A stretch of DNA of 64,000 nucleotides, taken from the NCBI GenBank assembly GCA_963682055.1, contig OY821747.1:23992126-24056125 (forward strand), in the 5' to 3' direction. The notes under the pieces are model-generated. The model ran no database searches and was not told the DNA's origin. It saw nothing but the letters and a program-made list of their open reading frames with translations. Made by a program: the position numbers and the translations under genes. How positions within the stretch are numbered: position 1 is the stretch's first letter; the number at the start of each line of letters is the position of its first letter. The stretch comes from Primula veris (lineage: Eukaryota > Streptophyta > Magnoliopsida > Ericales > Primulaceae). Below are positions 12,690 to 24,513 of the stretch, piece after piece.

Positions 12690-13171
12690 CCAAAATTTTG
12701 GGGATATATGTATCTACGTGCAACTTTGACCGACAAATAACTCATATCTAATTTGTCGAAATCAAAATTTTCAAAAGTTAATCACATAGTTCAAATGTTA
12801 AATTATAAGAACAAATTTGAAAAAATTATATTTCAACAATTTAAGCACGAGATATTTGTCGGTCAAAGTTGCACGTAGATACATAGAGTCCCAATATTTT
12901 GGGACGAAGGGAGTATACATAAACACCAGTTTAAGCTGGATGAACATACAGTTTACTAAACCATAAAAAAAAAAAAGCTTATTTGCCTGAAATATGCACC
13001 CAAACAAGCCTCGTACACATATAAGAACATAATTAAATCAAAATCAGACTAATCCAGTATGGATTATGATTAATTAGTTGAATAAGTAGGTTACCAATTC
13101 ATCCATTATGATATAAAGATCCAATCTTTGACTACATAATCTAATATGGGACAAACAAAAACATATACTAT

Positions 13172-13203
13172 ATTGAAATTGAAATTGAAATTGAAATTGA
13201 AAG
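13172..13203. repeat. (GAAATT)n microsatellite
   Basis: About five tandem copies of a 6-bp unit lie at the right edge of the degenerate array. Confidence 0.85.
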
Positions 13204-13489
13204 TACTCACTGGTGGTGGTGACGTGGCAAGAGCCCAAGTTATGGTGGTAGAGATGAAGTAATATTTTATTTTATTTTATCAAGTGGTAGAGAGATGAAA
13301 TATATTTGTGTCTATTTATTTATTTATTTATTTTTAATCACTGTATTTGTGTCTATACTTCAAAGTTCAAAGTAAACACATGTGCTAAAACTTTATTTAA
13401 CACATTACCCCCCATTTTATTTTATAATTATTTTTCTAAAATAGGGTCGAATTGGAATATCATCCATTTAAGAAAACAAGAAACTAGCT

Positions 13490-14245
13490 AAGATGACGTT
13501 GATAAGAAACCAGCTAAAATATTTAGAATTTGGATTGTACAGTTAGGTCTGTTACTGTTTTGGAACCCGGATCAGACCAATCCAACGGGTCGGGCAGGTC
13601 CAAATCGGTTTCGCATTCGCCAGTATGGTTTGTTTTATGGTTGTTAACGATTTGTATAAAAACTGATACTATTACAACTTGAAGGAATTCAAGGTCATCA
13701 AAAATAATAAGTCTATGTAAATGAACGGATCGGCTAAGTTAAATCAAAGATTGTTTATACCAACTCTATATTTTACTTATTTTATTATTATTTCATTAAT
13801 AACATAACACATGGATGTTTGTTATACAAGGTGAGATTGCGCCACATAGTTTTTTTCTTAATAGTTCATAAATGTATATTAAAGACTTAATATTGAATGT
13901 GTAGCCGACTAAAATATTGGTTCCAACTTAAGAATAGCAAGCCAAGTCCGAAGCAATAAGAAACGAGCTAAAATATTAGAATTGTACCGTACAACTACTA
14001 TTTTGAAACACGGACATCTATTACAATTTGAATAAAAAGTGATCAACTAACCTATCTAATATTATTACAACTTGGAGTGATTCAAAGTCATAAAAAATAA
14101 TAAATCTACGTAAGCGAACGGGGTTTTGATTATTCTTACCGACTCAAAATGTTACTTATTTTATAATTATCTCATTTATAATATAACACATGTTTGTTAT
14201 AAAGAGGAGATTGCCCCCACAGTTTTTTTTTTAACATTTGGCAGA
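13490..14245. repeat. Diverged direct duplication, about 300 bp per copy
   Basis: Copy one (about 13500-13860) and copy two (about 13955-14240) share blocks in the same order: agaaac-agctaaaatatt, attacaactt(g)ga, aataataa-tctacgtaa and ataacacatg-tttgttata. Both end before a poly-T. Divergence is substantial, so the duplication is old. No coding content is recognisable. Confidence 0.55.
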
Positions 14246-14307
14246 TGCATACTAAATATTTTTATTGAAATTATATGAAGCATAAACAATTATCTTTTAA
14301 ACATCAT

Positions 14308-14513
14308 AAATTTAACTTATCAGGAGTGAACAATAGTTTGATGAGTAGTGTGTACCAAACAAGTTGATCATCGAATATACACGATGGGATATGTCACATG
14401 CATCTAGAACACGGTACATTGTTATGTATGAGTACACGAGTGGTGTCGATAAGACTACACATTTCTATATTAATGGAAAATCATCTGAGACGTGGGGGAT
14501 GGAAACTCCAACA
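14308..14513 (+). pseudogene. Fragment of an LPR-type multicopper oxidase gene
   Basis: Positions 14352-14513 translate without a stop for 54 codons and include VPNKLI, DMSHASRTRYI, MYEYTSG and FYINGKS. These match about residues 405-456 of the LPR-type gene at 26091-43809, with one inserted codon. Nucleotide similarity extends upstream to about 14308. The fragment holds none of the copper-ligand motifs and ends abruptly on both sides, so it cannot encode an enzyme. It is the relic of a second local copy or a captured piece. It has the same orientation as the intact gene about 28 kb away. Confidence 0.8.
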
Positions 14514-17017
14514 ATATCTTTCAAATGAACTCTTTTCCGACCACCACTAAATTTAGCTTTGGTCTTTTGCAACTCCTTAATATCATATCGAATATCACTA
14601 TATCATATTAAAAAAATTAATGAAACTTAAAAAACCCGATAAATAATATAAAAAAGAATAAGTTAATATTAGAATTTATCTTAAAAAAAACACAATTTTA
14701 TTTCCTGCATATTCAAGCAATGTTTTTCCAGCTCCATTTTTTAACCAAAGACTGATTTTTTTTATTAATAATTCAGTCCAACAAGGAATATATAGCATAT
14801 TTTTTCAATAGTATTGTGTTGTTGTTGAAAGAAGAGGCATTAACAATGTGAGATGGTATTTAACTATGATAAGATCGTAAAATAGTGTTCTTGAATCTTC
14901 AGCAACACTCATAACGTAACCATTGTCTTTTGGCCAACTGCGAAATTATCAAAAGTAGCTTCTCCAATTTTAAAATTTCATATTTTCTTGATGAGTATGC
15001 AAATAAACTATAATGATCCATAATGCTACATAATAAAATTAAAATAATCACTCGAAACATCAATTAAACATTACTAAACTATATTAAGCAGGTTATTTAT
15101 CATTATACACTTACTAACTTTAAAAAAACATATATTTAGCAGAACTATATCAATTTGATTCATAGATGACTAACTTCATCAAGGAAAAAGATATTCCTTG
15201 ATGACTAACTTCATCAAATTGGTTCATTAGTTCATAGACGACTTAACTTCATCAAATTGGGTTCTGTTATGTTTAACTTCATCTCTACTTACATATTTTA
15301 AACCATTCCTCTAGTGAAAATCATCCCACCATCCGCCCCCATCCGCCTTATCCACCTGAGTCGGTTATCTATTTAAGACCTCGTCATTTTTTGAACCCAA
15401 ACAAAACAAAATTGTTGCTTAGTTTTCTTATCAAAATTTTCTTAGATTTTCTGAGAGCGTAGGATGACCTAGAAGAACAGACTTGGTAGAAAAGTCCTTC
15501 TACAAAACATGCAAAAAAACTAATTTTAATTTCAATCTAGATTGCGTTTAATATAAAAAACACTAAATTATCTCAACTTGACATATTATCAGATTCGTCT
15601 TATACAAATAATCCTGAAATGCAAGTGTTCGGCGAAATCATAAGTCAAAATCAATATATATATATATATATATATACAGCCAAACCAATTGGCAAATTTT
15701 CAACTGCATTTTATACAAAATCAGTTGATATATATACCCAAATCATTGCATCTATAATAGATGATATCATAGATTTGGCATATATAAACACATGTAATGA
15801 TAGAAGCATCAGAAACATATGAGTTGATAAACTAAACGTATTTGTGGAGAAACTATCTGTTGTGTCTTATCTTAAAGAGTGGTAAAATAGTGTAAATATA
15901 TAAAATAACAATCAGAGACTAAAAGTGTATTCACTCGGACGCATTTATTTATTACATATTTTGACTCTCGTGATACTGTTACCGATATCGTGTCTCACGC
16001 GTTACGTGTGCGATGCGTAATACAATACAAATATAGAAAATAAGTATAGTTATAATATAAATATATGGATAATAAAAAAAAAATAGTTTAAAATTTAAAA
16101 GAATGTTTGGTTGTTAAAAAGTGATAAATAATTTTATTAGTTTTTAGTTTTTAGTTTTTAGTTTTTATATTTTTATGAAAGTATGATATTATTGTAATTA
16201 ATATAAATGTGTAGGGGTATTTTTGAAAAAAAAATTGTTAAATTGGGCAGACTCATTTAACTTGTATTGATTTATTATAATAGAATGATACATGATTTTG
16301 GCAAAATGAAATCTCGAATAATCCCATAGACTAAAAGTGTATCCAGTTTAGTATAAATGATTTTGGCAAGGTGAAATCTAGAACAATCCGTTAGATGCTT
16401 TAAAATTTGACAAAGCCAACTCTATTGAGCCCGGACTTTTTCTAATTTCTAATTAGGAACCGATTATGATCATGATTTTATGGTCATTTCATAAGATATA
16501 ATGTAGGCGGTTATGAGCGACGCTTTTGAACAAACAAACAAGTTGAGATGTAACAGATCGAAAGTTGGTTTGACACGAACTTTTTATAGCTCTAAATATA
16601 TTTACGCTATGAAAGATTCCATGATATCAATTTTTCATTATGATTTTCAATTGAGAACGGTTTCTTATTCGAAATTTATAGATTACAACTGCATCAACTG
16701 AAACTACTGGAACCAAATTGTAATACATAAGGGTGATATACTCTTAAAGATATTCAATAAATAAATGAACAACACTAGATTTTTAGACATTACAAAGTGG
16801 TATACATGTCATCACTCTTTATGTTATCCAGCAATGAGTCATTTGCTTTTGTTTAGAAAGTAATTTATTCTCTTTAATTTTATCATTAATCCAATCTGAA
16901 AAAATAAATGGTAGGCCAATGGCAAAAGGACATTGTTCCCCAAGTTATTATTTTAAAGTCGGAATAATTAGCATAATATTAATATTTTGCTATTTGTGCT
17001 CTTCAAAAATCAGCGTG
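14514..17017. other. AT-rich intergenic region
   Basis: No coding gene was recognised. It holds short direct repeats of gactaacttcatcaa around 15170-15285, a (TA)n tract at about 15654-15675, a tttttag run near 16138-16167 and the low-confidence repeat at 15975-16290. Confidence 0.5.
15975..16290 (-). repeat. Diverged relative of the Helitron-like repeat at 5010-5350
   Basis: It shares the hairpin region (CACACGTAACGCGTGAGACA on the minus strand), the aaattgggcagactc-type block and the terminal TTCTATTATAATAAA motif with the copy at 5010-5350, in the same order. Boundaries and class are inferred. Confidence 0.3.
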
Positions 17018-17299
17018 CATAGAATTAGGGACGGAGCCGGTATGTGACTAGTGGGGTTTACAACCCCCGTTGGATTTTAAATTATTAATATTTTATGTGT
17101 AAATTATTCAATAAAGATTGTATAGTCTAATGGTTTAGTGTTGAAATTAAAAGATTTACGTTCCATTTGATCATGAGTTCAAAACTCTCATAAGCATATT
17201 TTATCATTTTTGATTGAATTTATATTTTTAACTTGCAAAATATCTTAAAATAAAAACTATTCATTATTACATTTGAGAATTTCATTAATATGAGAAGAG

Positions 17300-17523
17300 T
17301 GTTGTGTGACATATTAGCTCGTTATAGATATATATAGAGATATGTATAGATATAGAGAGAGATATGAGAGAGACAACAATAGAGTCTTTATTAATTAGAA
17401 TGTATATGAATGAATGTAAAATACAAGACCCCTAACCCTCTTTATATAGATAGAGGGGTAGGGTTATAAGCCCACTTGGGCCCATAAAGTACAAGCCCAA
17501 TAGTCCAATAATATCCTACAACA
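17300..17523 (-). repeat. 3' LTR of the copia element
   Basis: 224 bp, bounded by TG and CA, starting TGTTGTAGGATATTATTGG on the minus strand. It contains a TATA-like CTATATAAAGAGGG and differs from the other LTR at a single base near the end (atcctac versus atactac). Confidence 0.92.
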
Positions 17524-17535
17524 CTCCCCCTTTGG
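17524..17535 (-). other. Polypurine tract of the copia element
   Basis: AAAGGGGGAG lies directly upstream of the 3' LTR on the minus strand. A tract in this position primes plus-strand DNA synthesis and fixes the orientation of the element. Confidence 0.8.
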
Positions 17536-17589
17536 ACGTCTTGAATTCTTCGTCTTCATGCAGTCGATCTGAGTCGAGTTCATTCGCAA

Positions 17590-18300
17590 TGCTAAACACA
17601 TAAAAACCTTAGGGACGGAAAACCCAGTGTGGGACAAAACCGGTACCTAGGAGAAACTGTGTAGCCGAATGATATAGGCCGAAATTCCATGTAATTAACT
17701 AACCACAAAACAGTGTGCCTCATCAAAACCTTGTCAGAGCAAACCCAATGGGAAAATCTCTGATCGAAGGAAAAAGAGTGCAACAATGGTAGTAGTAGGG
17801 ATCAACCACAAAACAGCTGCCTCATCAAAACCTTGCTAGAGTAAACCCAGTGGGAAAAAATCTCTAGTCGAAGGACAAAAGAGTACACAGTGGTAAGAAG
17901 TATACAACAGGATACTCCCCCTAATTTCGGCAATCTTAAGTGAGGTATGATGGGAACGCGTCTCGCTAAAAACCTTGCCAAGGAAAACCCAGTGGGAAAA
18001 AACCTTGGTCTAAGGACAAAAAGAGTACACGAGCATGCGACTGGATGCTCCCCCTCACTTGCACACGACAGGGTGCGAAGATTTCGACTAAGTAGTAATT
18101 AGTGCAATAAGCATTCACCTGGATGCTCCCCCTCACTTGCACACAACTGGGTGCAAAGATTTCATATTCCAAGAAAGAGTACGAGCATTCGACTGGATGC
18201 CTCATTTACTTACATACGACTGGATACAAGAAAATCTAACGTGGAATAGAACGAGCATTCAACTGGATGCTCTTAAACTTCATTTGTGAAGATTAATTTC
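17590..18300 (-). repeat. Degenerate short repeats in the 3' untranslated part of the copia element
   Basis: Two repeat families lie here. One has cccagtgggaaaa next to ccttg at about 17745, 17845 and 17990, related to a cccagtgtgggac block at 17620. The other has gcatncgactggatgctc with cttgcacac at about 18035, 18110, 18185 and 18255, spaced about 70-80 bp. Sequence between the end of pol and the polypurine tract is often non-coding in plant copia elements. Confidence 0.6.
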
Positions 18301-20730
18301 GGCAAGAAATGCTAAATAGCATAATGTAGTCATGTCTCTCTTGATCAATAACAACAAGTTGTCTTCTATGACAAGTGTTTTATCTGGATCGTGAGACAGA
18401 ACATATGTAATTCAAATATGACTAATACTAGCTCGAAGCCATATACACTCTCTAGTCGTCTCATAGAGCACGAATAGATCAGAGTGATTCACTTGGAGTC
18501 ATTCCAAAACCTCCAAGATGTCGCTTTATTCCTAATGGTAAAGACATACCATGTTAGGAATATCTCTTATGCGGGTCTGATAAGTAACAGGCATCGGTAT
18601 AACCGAAAAAGGGTTGCGTTAATTCGAGTACCGAAGGGGGTAAGTACACTCGATGACGCAAATGGGATAAACTAGCCCACTTCCAAAATTACCATAAGGT
18701 AAGGGAATGTGTCTTTAGTGCCATTTCGATGGCAGCGTGTTAGCGCGATGTTGTGTCGAGCTATACCATTCACAACAGACGAGATGTTCGTCCTAGCACA
18801 TTAAACCAAGTACAATGATGCGCTTATTGTACGTAGATATGAACATTATTGTTCAATATCTCTTCATCGTCTCATCAGGGACGGACTGGGTCTATATCAA
18901 TGTCTAGTGATCGAACGATCATGGGAGAATCTGACGACTTAGCGTCATGATGACTAAAAACGTCATAACACCTTCTGGGTGTAGTCTGAATCATGGACTT
19001 AGATTCAATATTTACGGGACTCAATCATCAGGTTGAGTCACTACCGCGTCTTCCCAAAATCCTTCATCTCGAAGGCAAATCCAAAAATGGATCGCGTATA
19101 AAACACGCAAGGGCATAATACTTGTTCAAGTATCCCAAGCTAATCAAGTACTCACTTAGGCGGGTATACCACATCCGCTCGGATTATATTAATCCATATA
19201 GTGAACGTCTCATTTAATTGAGATCGTGTTCCGTGGTCAGGAACTACTTGATTCAAGCATTATGAAGTCACACAGGGACCTTCATCTGTATCGCTTTGTC
19301 TAAATCCCCATAGAGATAAAACTGTGACCACATTCATGGCTGCATACTCAGTTTTTCGGAAACTACTAAACTGGTAAAGTAGTGGACTGTTATAATGTCA
19401 ATTACGAGGAAATCAACCATCTCGTAATCAATTCCAAGGTGTGAGAGAAGCCTTGCGCTACTAGGCGAGCATTCTACAATCTCATTATTCTCATCACTTT
19501 TCCTTACGAATAACCAATTAAACGAACTCGTTTAACATTGGTGGTGTTGGATCTACAGGTCCGAACACACTTTCGCTAAGGAGTCTGCTTGGATTTTAAG
19601 TTTCCATTAGTACAGTCTATTCTCCGTTGACTTCAGGCAACGGTACATGGTTCTCTGTCATAATTTGCTCATATTATCAGTCGTCACCGAATATATGAAT
19701 AAGTAATCAATGACAGTCTCATTTCGCTTCAATATCGTCTAAGATATCATGATCGACAGATATTTCAAGATTCTCAGGATGAGGAGGAATCACACATCTC
19801 CTAGATCCTTTGTAATCTCGTGCGACAAACGAGTTTCAGTTCACCACCTCTGGGGCTGAACGAATTAAGAACCGGTCAACTTCCTCATATATTAGGAAGG
19901 ACGATAGACTGACGGCCGACGGCAGCGTCATTTGCTTGGTGGGTTCGGCCAAAGCAACGTGTTACGACAGGAACACGGCGTCCGACAGGGACGTCTATCC
20001 TTGCAAGCATTTTGCAGCAGGTATAAATGATCTCGTGACATCTCATAAAGTCATTAAATGCGTCTGGCATTTAGTTAGACTTGAGGGAGTCTATGCACTT
20101 ACTTATCACTAAGTGCAGTTTTGGGGATCAAGCTAAGACTGAGTGGGTTATGCCACGTTACTTCACGTCGTTCCTTATCAACGGTAACGTGCAAATCTCC
20201 CCCTAACGACGGGGAGAACAGTCTTAGCGATGTCACTTTCGCATATCATGCGGTAAAGAGATCGCTTGCCAAGGTTACTCTATCAAATGATAGGCAGGAG
20301 ATTCATAATCGACTTATGTCCCCTTCAGAGGTCCATATTTTGAACGCTAGAACGGCTCAATCAAAATATTAATTAATCACTCTAAACACGCGTTAATATG
20401 AGACTTCTGTCTCATAACCAGTAACCAGCTGGTACGCATATGGTGTTTGAGTGTCTATGGGCCTCATAACGGACCAATGCAGCAAAATAGCATAACCCCA
20501 CACGGAAATATAAATCTTGGTGCGCAAGACCAAGAAATGCGTGCAATTATTTGCAGTCGCATCATCAAACTTTCCGTGAGTCCATTTGGGTCTGAACATA
20601 ATCTGAACATAATCGACACGATGTTCAATTTCAATTTCCAAACTCAGGTAATTCAAATCGAAATTTTGATTATTACTTTTCGGAATTATCAAGTCGACTA
20701 GACTTTTCAGGATAATCCGGATCATGAGCC
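18300..20730 (-). pseudogene. Copia pol remnant: integrase, reverse transcriptase, RNase H
   Basis: From right to left on the minus strand: an integrase C-terminal remnant in the frame at 20393-20725 (ISVWGYAILLHW, YAYQLVTGYETE), a linker piece at about 19885-20070 (LPDAFND-like, ARIDVPVG), reverse transcriptase pieces at about 19250-19380 (SLVVSEKLSMQ, then MNVVTV, then YLYGDLDKAIQMKVP, each in a different frame) and an RNase H piece at about 18555-18605 (GYTDACYLSDPHK). Three frames are needed within about 110 bp, so no polyprotein can be made. Confidence 0.8.
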
Positions 20731-23090
20731 ATCAACTTAATGATAGGGCTAAAAGTTTGGAAAGTGCTGCATTTATGTGGACAACATTAAAATGTGACCA
20801 TATTGTCGATGCATCAACCATAACCATTTATATTTATAGTCCGTCTTATGGTTGGATAAGTCCACAATAACTCCTTCAATTCTTTACAAGAATTCTACGA
20901 GTTCATTTCGTGATCTTTACACATACTAGTCTTTCAAAGTGAGCATTAATGACATGAATTTCGGATTAATCGCGAAATATATTCTCAGAGAAAATCCAAA
21001 TGCGATGCGATTATAAATCAAGCATCGTCTTTTGACCCGGGAATATCTCATCCGGTCAATGCCACAATATCAAAATGCTCTTATCAATCAACGACAGGCG
21101 AATGATAGTACAGACAATCATGTCTTAGCATCTATATCATTTATCATTTCGACGACAGGCGAAATGATAAGGTAACTTTAAATGCTTTAAAGAATGTGGT
21201 AGCAACCACTTGAAAGACATTTCAACTCCTCTAAAATACGCTTTTGATCGTATTGAATGGAGGCTATGTAAAGAAATTTTAATTCTTTCATGAGCTATTA
21301 CCAGATAACACTGGTTTTCTCGAATATTTTATAACTCAACAAGATACGGCAGGACCTACATGAGTATAAGAACTCATATTTGACAAATCAATTTGGTTTT
21401 ACCAAAGATTTTGATTTTGGAACGACAAGTCCAGAATCATTGTCACTGAGTACTCTTTTAGGCAAGTAGTTGGTGAAATTATGTGGTACCGTGTTACCCA
21501 CTATTTCCAAAAAAACCAACTACACCACAAGTATTGCCTAAAATTTCATAATTTAAAGTTTGGTCACATTTGTCAAAGGAATTTGCTCAAAACACTTTAA
21601 ATTATTTCGAGAAATTTCATAAACAGGCAAACCATAATCCAAAAGTATGTCCAAATGGAAAAAATCATAATCCAAATGGAAAAACATAATCCAGATGAGC
21701 GAAAAAATGGCTCAATGATTTATCAAAATCAATAGAGAAAGGTACCAAACTTATTTGAGCCACAAAACCGGGGGTCTCAAGAGTTTCCTTTCAGTTAGCT
21801 TTAACCACATTAACATCGGTTTTTTCACCTTTATAATAGTTATGAACTATTTAAGGAGTAACTGTGCATGACATTTGTCTTTATAGCATAGAGTTGCTTC
21901 ATTGAGCATTATCTCTTGCTTTGTGACAACGGGTCATATTGTTCCGTTCAATTACTGTCTTGGAGCCACAGGTTTTCGATTTTGACGATTGTCTAAAATT
22001 TCGCTTGGCTAAGCGATTCATCGGGATCGCGACAGTTCGAGACAAATAACACTTGTCTCGATTATCGATTCGTGGAAAAAAAATGTACACGAATAGCATT
22101 AATATCAGGCAAACAATTCGCCATTGACCCAATAGGATTAAAATTACTCACCGGGGTAATTTTCTTATCCAATAACAGATGGGCGATAAAGGAACATTGT
22201 GAATATAAATTCACAATACTGCTTATGAAATACAATTTCCAAGCTAGTATTTTGGTGAAGGATTGCTCCAATATGTCAATTTCAGACATTTGTTCACCAT
22301 AGACGTCATCACGTCTCAAATGTGGCGGCGGAATAAAATCAACGCCTTAGCATTCATCCTGAGGGTAACAACAAACTCGTGTTTTACTCATCAAAGATGG
22401 CATCCAAAAAAAAATTTTGGGCATCACATTTTCACACATCAGGGTGACTAACATGTGGTGACGGAATAACATCAACGTCTAAACAGTCATTTCGCAAGTA
22501 TGTTTTGCGATTTTTCTCATCATAGATGGCATCCAACATGTGTTGCGAGTTCTGGATTATTTTTCATATAAAACGACTGGTTTATATGTTTATGGTTTGC
22601 ACAAGCACAAACTTTTTTTCCGAAACGACAGGTTCGAAAACATTAGTTTTGCTTCTCATGTGAATCGGTTCTCATTGATCGAACGACGGGTCGATACTGA
22701 AACACCAATTCGGCGAAACATACATCACTATATAAACACACTCGGGGAAATTATTATTTAGTCAACCCCTTTCGGTAGCTCTATTTGAACACGACCAGGA
22801 AAGACGGTGAGGGGGGTGGGCACGAATGCCTCTTAAAAACCGACCTAATTAGGAGAACGACTTCCGCCTTTATCTTTCCTAGACATCGTATCCAAATAGG
22901 TGAGCCTATTTGGGGAAGATTCATAATTTTTCCAACTTAAATGTGAATATATACGATTTTCGCATTTTATATATGGCAATAATATTAACAGCATAGAGAA
23001 TATCTATCTAGATTAACCACATATATATAAACAGGCAGTAAATATATTTTAGGATCTATCTAATCATGCAGGAGATTTGGTGTTATAAAC

Positions 23091-23216
23091 AAATCAATTT
23101 AAGATTATCAATCAATCCATAAAGATTCTAACATATCAAATCAAATCAATTTAAGATTATCAATCAATCCATAAAGATTCTAACATATTAAATCAAATCA
23201 ATTTAAGATTATCAAT
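23091..23216. repeat. 52-bp tandem repeat, about 2.4 copies
   Basis: The block aaatcaatttaagattatca recurs at 23091, 23143 and 23195 with a constant 52-bp period and almost no divergence. It lies in the leader/gag part of the copia element. Confidence 0.85.
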
Positions 23217-24155
23217 TAGATCTAATCCAATAATTTACTGGCATATGTGATATTTATATATGATAATATCAAAAGATATGATTACGCTAACAAGATATCA
23301 ATCAATTATCTATGTTTATTGCCATATTAATAATTCTATACATGGTAGTTTTAACATGCAAGCAAAACAATATATTTTTAATTACCAATTAATTCTATAT
23401 ATGGTAATTTTTAACATGCAAAGTGGTTAAATATACATGGAAACATATCAATTTATTCAATTAACATGCAATTTTTATTCACTTGCCTTTTTAATAAATA
23501 TATATATGCATGTGGGTGAATATTTAGACCGAATATTGACTTTTATAACACATATATACTGTTTTTATACATGTAATATACTACAGGGACTATCCGTGTA
23601 ATTTCAGCAAACTATATATATATTTACAGCATTATTACTGCTTCAGTCCATAATTTCAGACAAGTTTCAGTTTAGTCCTTGAGTAATTTCCAGAATAGTT
23701 TACAGCTTTCAGAGAATTACAAATCAGTACATACATTTCAGTTTGTTACAGATTTAATCCGACAGATTAATACATGTTTTACAATTACATGATTTGGGTT
23801 ATTTTGTATGATCTTATCAACAAATATGATTTTATAATCAACAATATGTGTGTTACGATCATATATAGTTATCCATACAAGTAACAAACTCTAATACACA
23901 TGGATTATATACTACGGGATATTTATCATGTTTTAGTTATCCATAAAATAATACGTGCGATCACATATATGGAATAAATTAAGTTTTGAATTCGGTACCT
24001 TACGCACGGTATGTCGATGAAGGTCGATATAGCAAAACCCTAAAAATCCGGATAAACCTCAAGGTTTATAAATACCCAATATCCATCCGTTTACCAAAAA
24101 TCTCCAATATCCGTGAGCGTATATTCTATTCTTCGCGAGCAAAGTGCCGATAACG

Positions 24156-24379
24156 TGTTGTGTGACATATTAGCTCGTTATAGATATATATAGAGATATG
24201 TATAGATATAGAGAGAGATATGAGAGAGACAACAATAGAGTCTTTATTAATTAGAATGTATATGAATGAATGTAAAATACAAGACCCCTAACCCTCTTTA
24301 TATAGATAGAGGGGTAGGGTTATAAGCCCACTTGGGCCCATAAAGTACAAGCCCAATAGTCCAATAATATACTACAACA
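24156..24379 (-). repeat. 5' LTR of the copia element
   Basis: 224 bp, nearly identical to the left copy. On the minus strand the sequence after it begins CGTTATCGGCACTTTGCTC. A conventional initiator-Met tRNA primer site is not evident there, though internal-tRNA priming cannot be excluded. Confidence 0.92.
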
Positions 24380-24513
24380 AAGAGTAAAATTATTATATTT
24401 GGAAATGAGTTTTTGCTCATATGAAATATCATTTGCAATACACTTATATATATATATTATTATTATTTTGTACTCCCCTGAACCTAAATACCGGCTCCGC
24501 CCCTACATAAAAT

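Larger units (their letters stand above)
11843..12913. mobile_element. Stowaway-like MITE interrupted by an hAT element
   Basis: The ends CTCCCTTTGTCCCAAAATA and, reversed, CTCCCTTCGTCCCAAAATA are flanked by TA on both sides (11841-11842 and 12914-12915). The inverted repeats extend inward through a tatctacgtgcaactttgac block. Without the nested hAT element and its duplicated target the MITE would be about 235 bp. Confidence 0.75.
8850..13170. repeat. Degenerate tandem array of about 205-225 bp units derived from a MITE end
   Basis: A block containing gcttatttgctaaaaagctg, then ccaaacaagcctcatacaca, then aaatccaaatcagactaaac and aataagaaagttactaatag recurs many times. Landmarks lie near 9041, 9249, 10436, 11128, 11353, 11560 and 12995, with partial copies near 10670 and 11720. 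Spacing of adjacent intact units is 205-225 bp. A larger block is also duplicated (about 8760-8870 versus 10925-11020). The landmark resembles the right end of the MITE at 62093-62302. The long minus-strand frame at 10347-10715 is only a translation of this array. Confidence 0.75.
17300..24379 (-). mobile_element. Ty1/copia LTR retrotransposon, decayed coding region
   Basis: Two 224-bp direct LTRs (17300-17523 and 24156-24379) are flanked by the exact 5-bp duplication AAGAG (17295-17299 and 24380-24384). The polypurine tract AAAGGGGGAG directly precedes the left LTR on the minus strand, so the element reads right to left. Remnants of integrase, reverse transcriptase and RNase H occur in the order expected for copia. 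LTR identity is 223/224, yet the interior has no long open frame. This suggests a recently moved, non-autonomous copy that used enzymes made elsewhere. Confidence 0.9.
17026..24505. mobile_element. hAT-type MITE (about 395 bp) split by a copia insertion
   Basis: The left end TAGGGACGGAGCCGGTAT and the reversed right end TAGGGGCGGAGCCGGTAT are flanked by CATAGAAT (17018-17025) and CATAAAAT (24506-24513), an 8-bp TSD with one mismatch. The copia element plus its 5-bp TSD accounts for 7085 bp of the span. The left arm carries a tRNA-like pair: TAGTCTAATGGTT (about 17122) and GAGTTCAAAACTC (about 17175). Confidence 0.8.

Noticed and set aside
20121..20372. 83-codon plus-strand frame inside the copia element
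   Set aside because: It is antisense to the decayed pol region, where minus-strand similarity to integrase and pol is visible on both sides.
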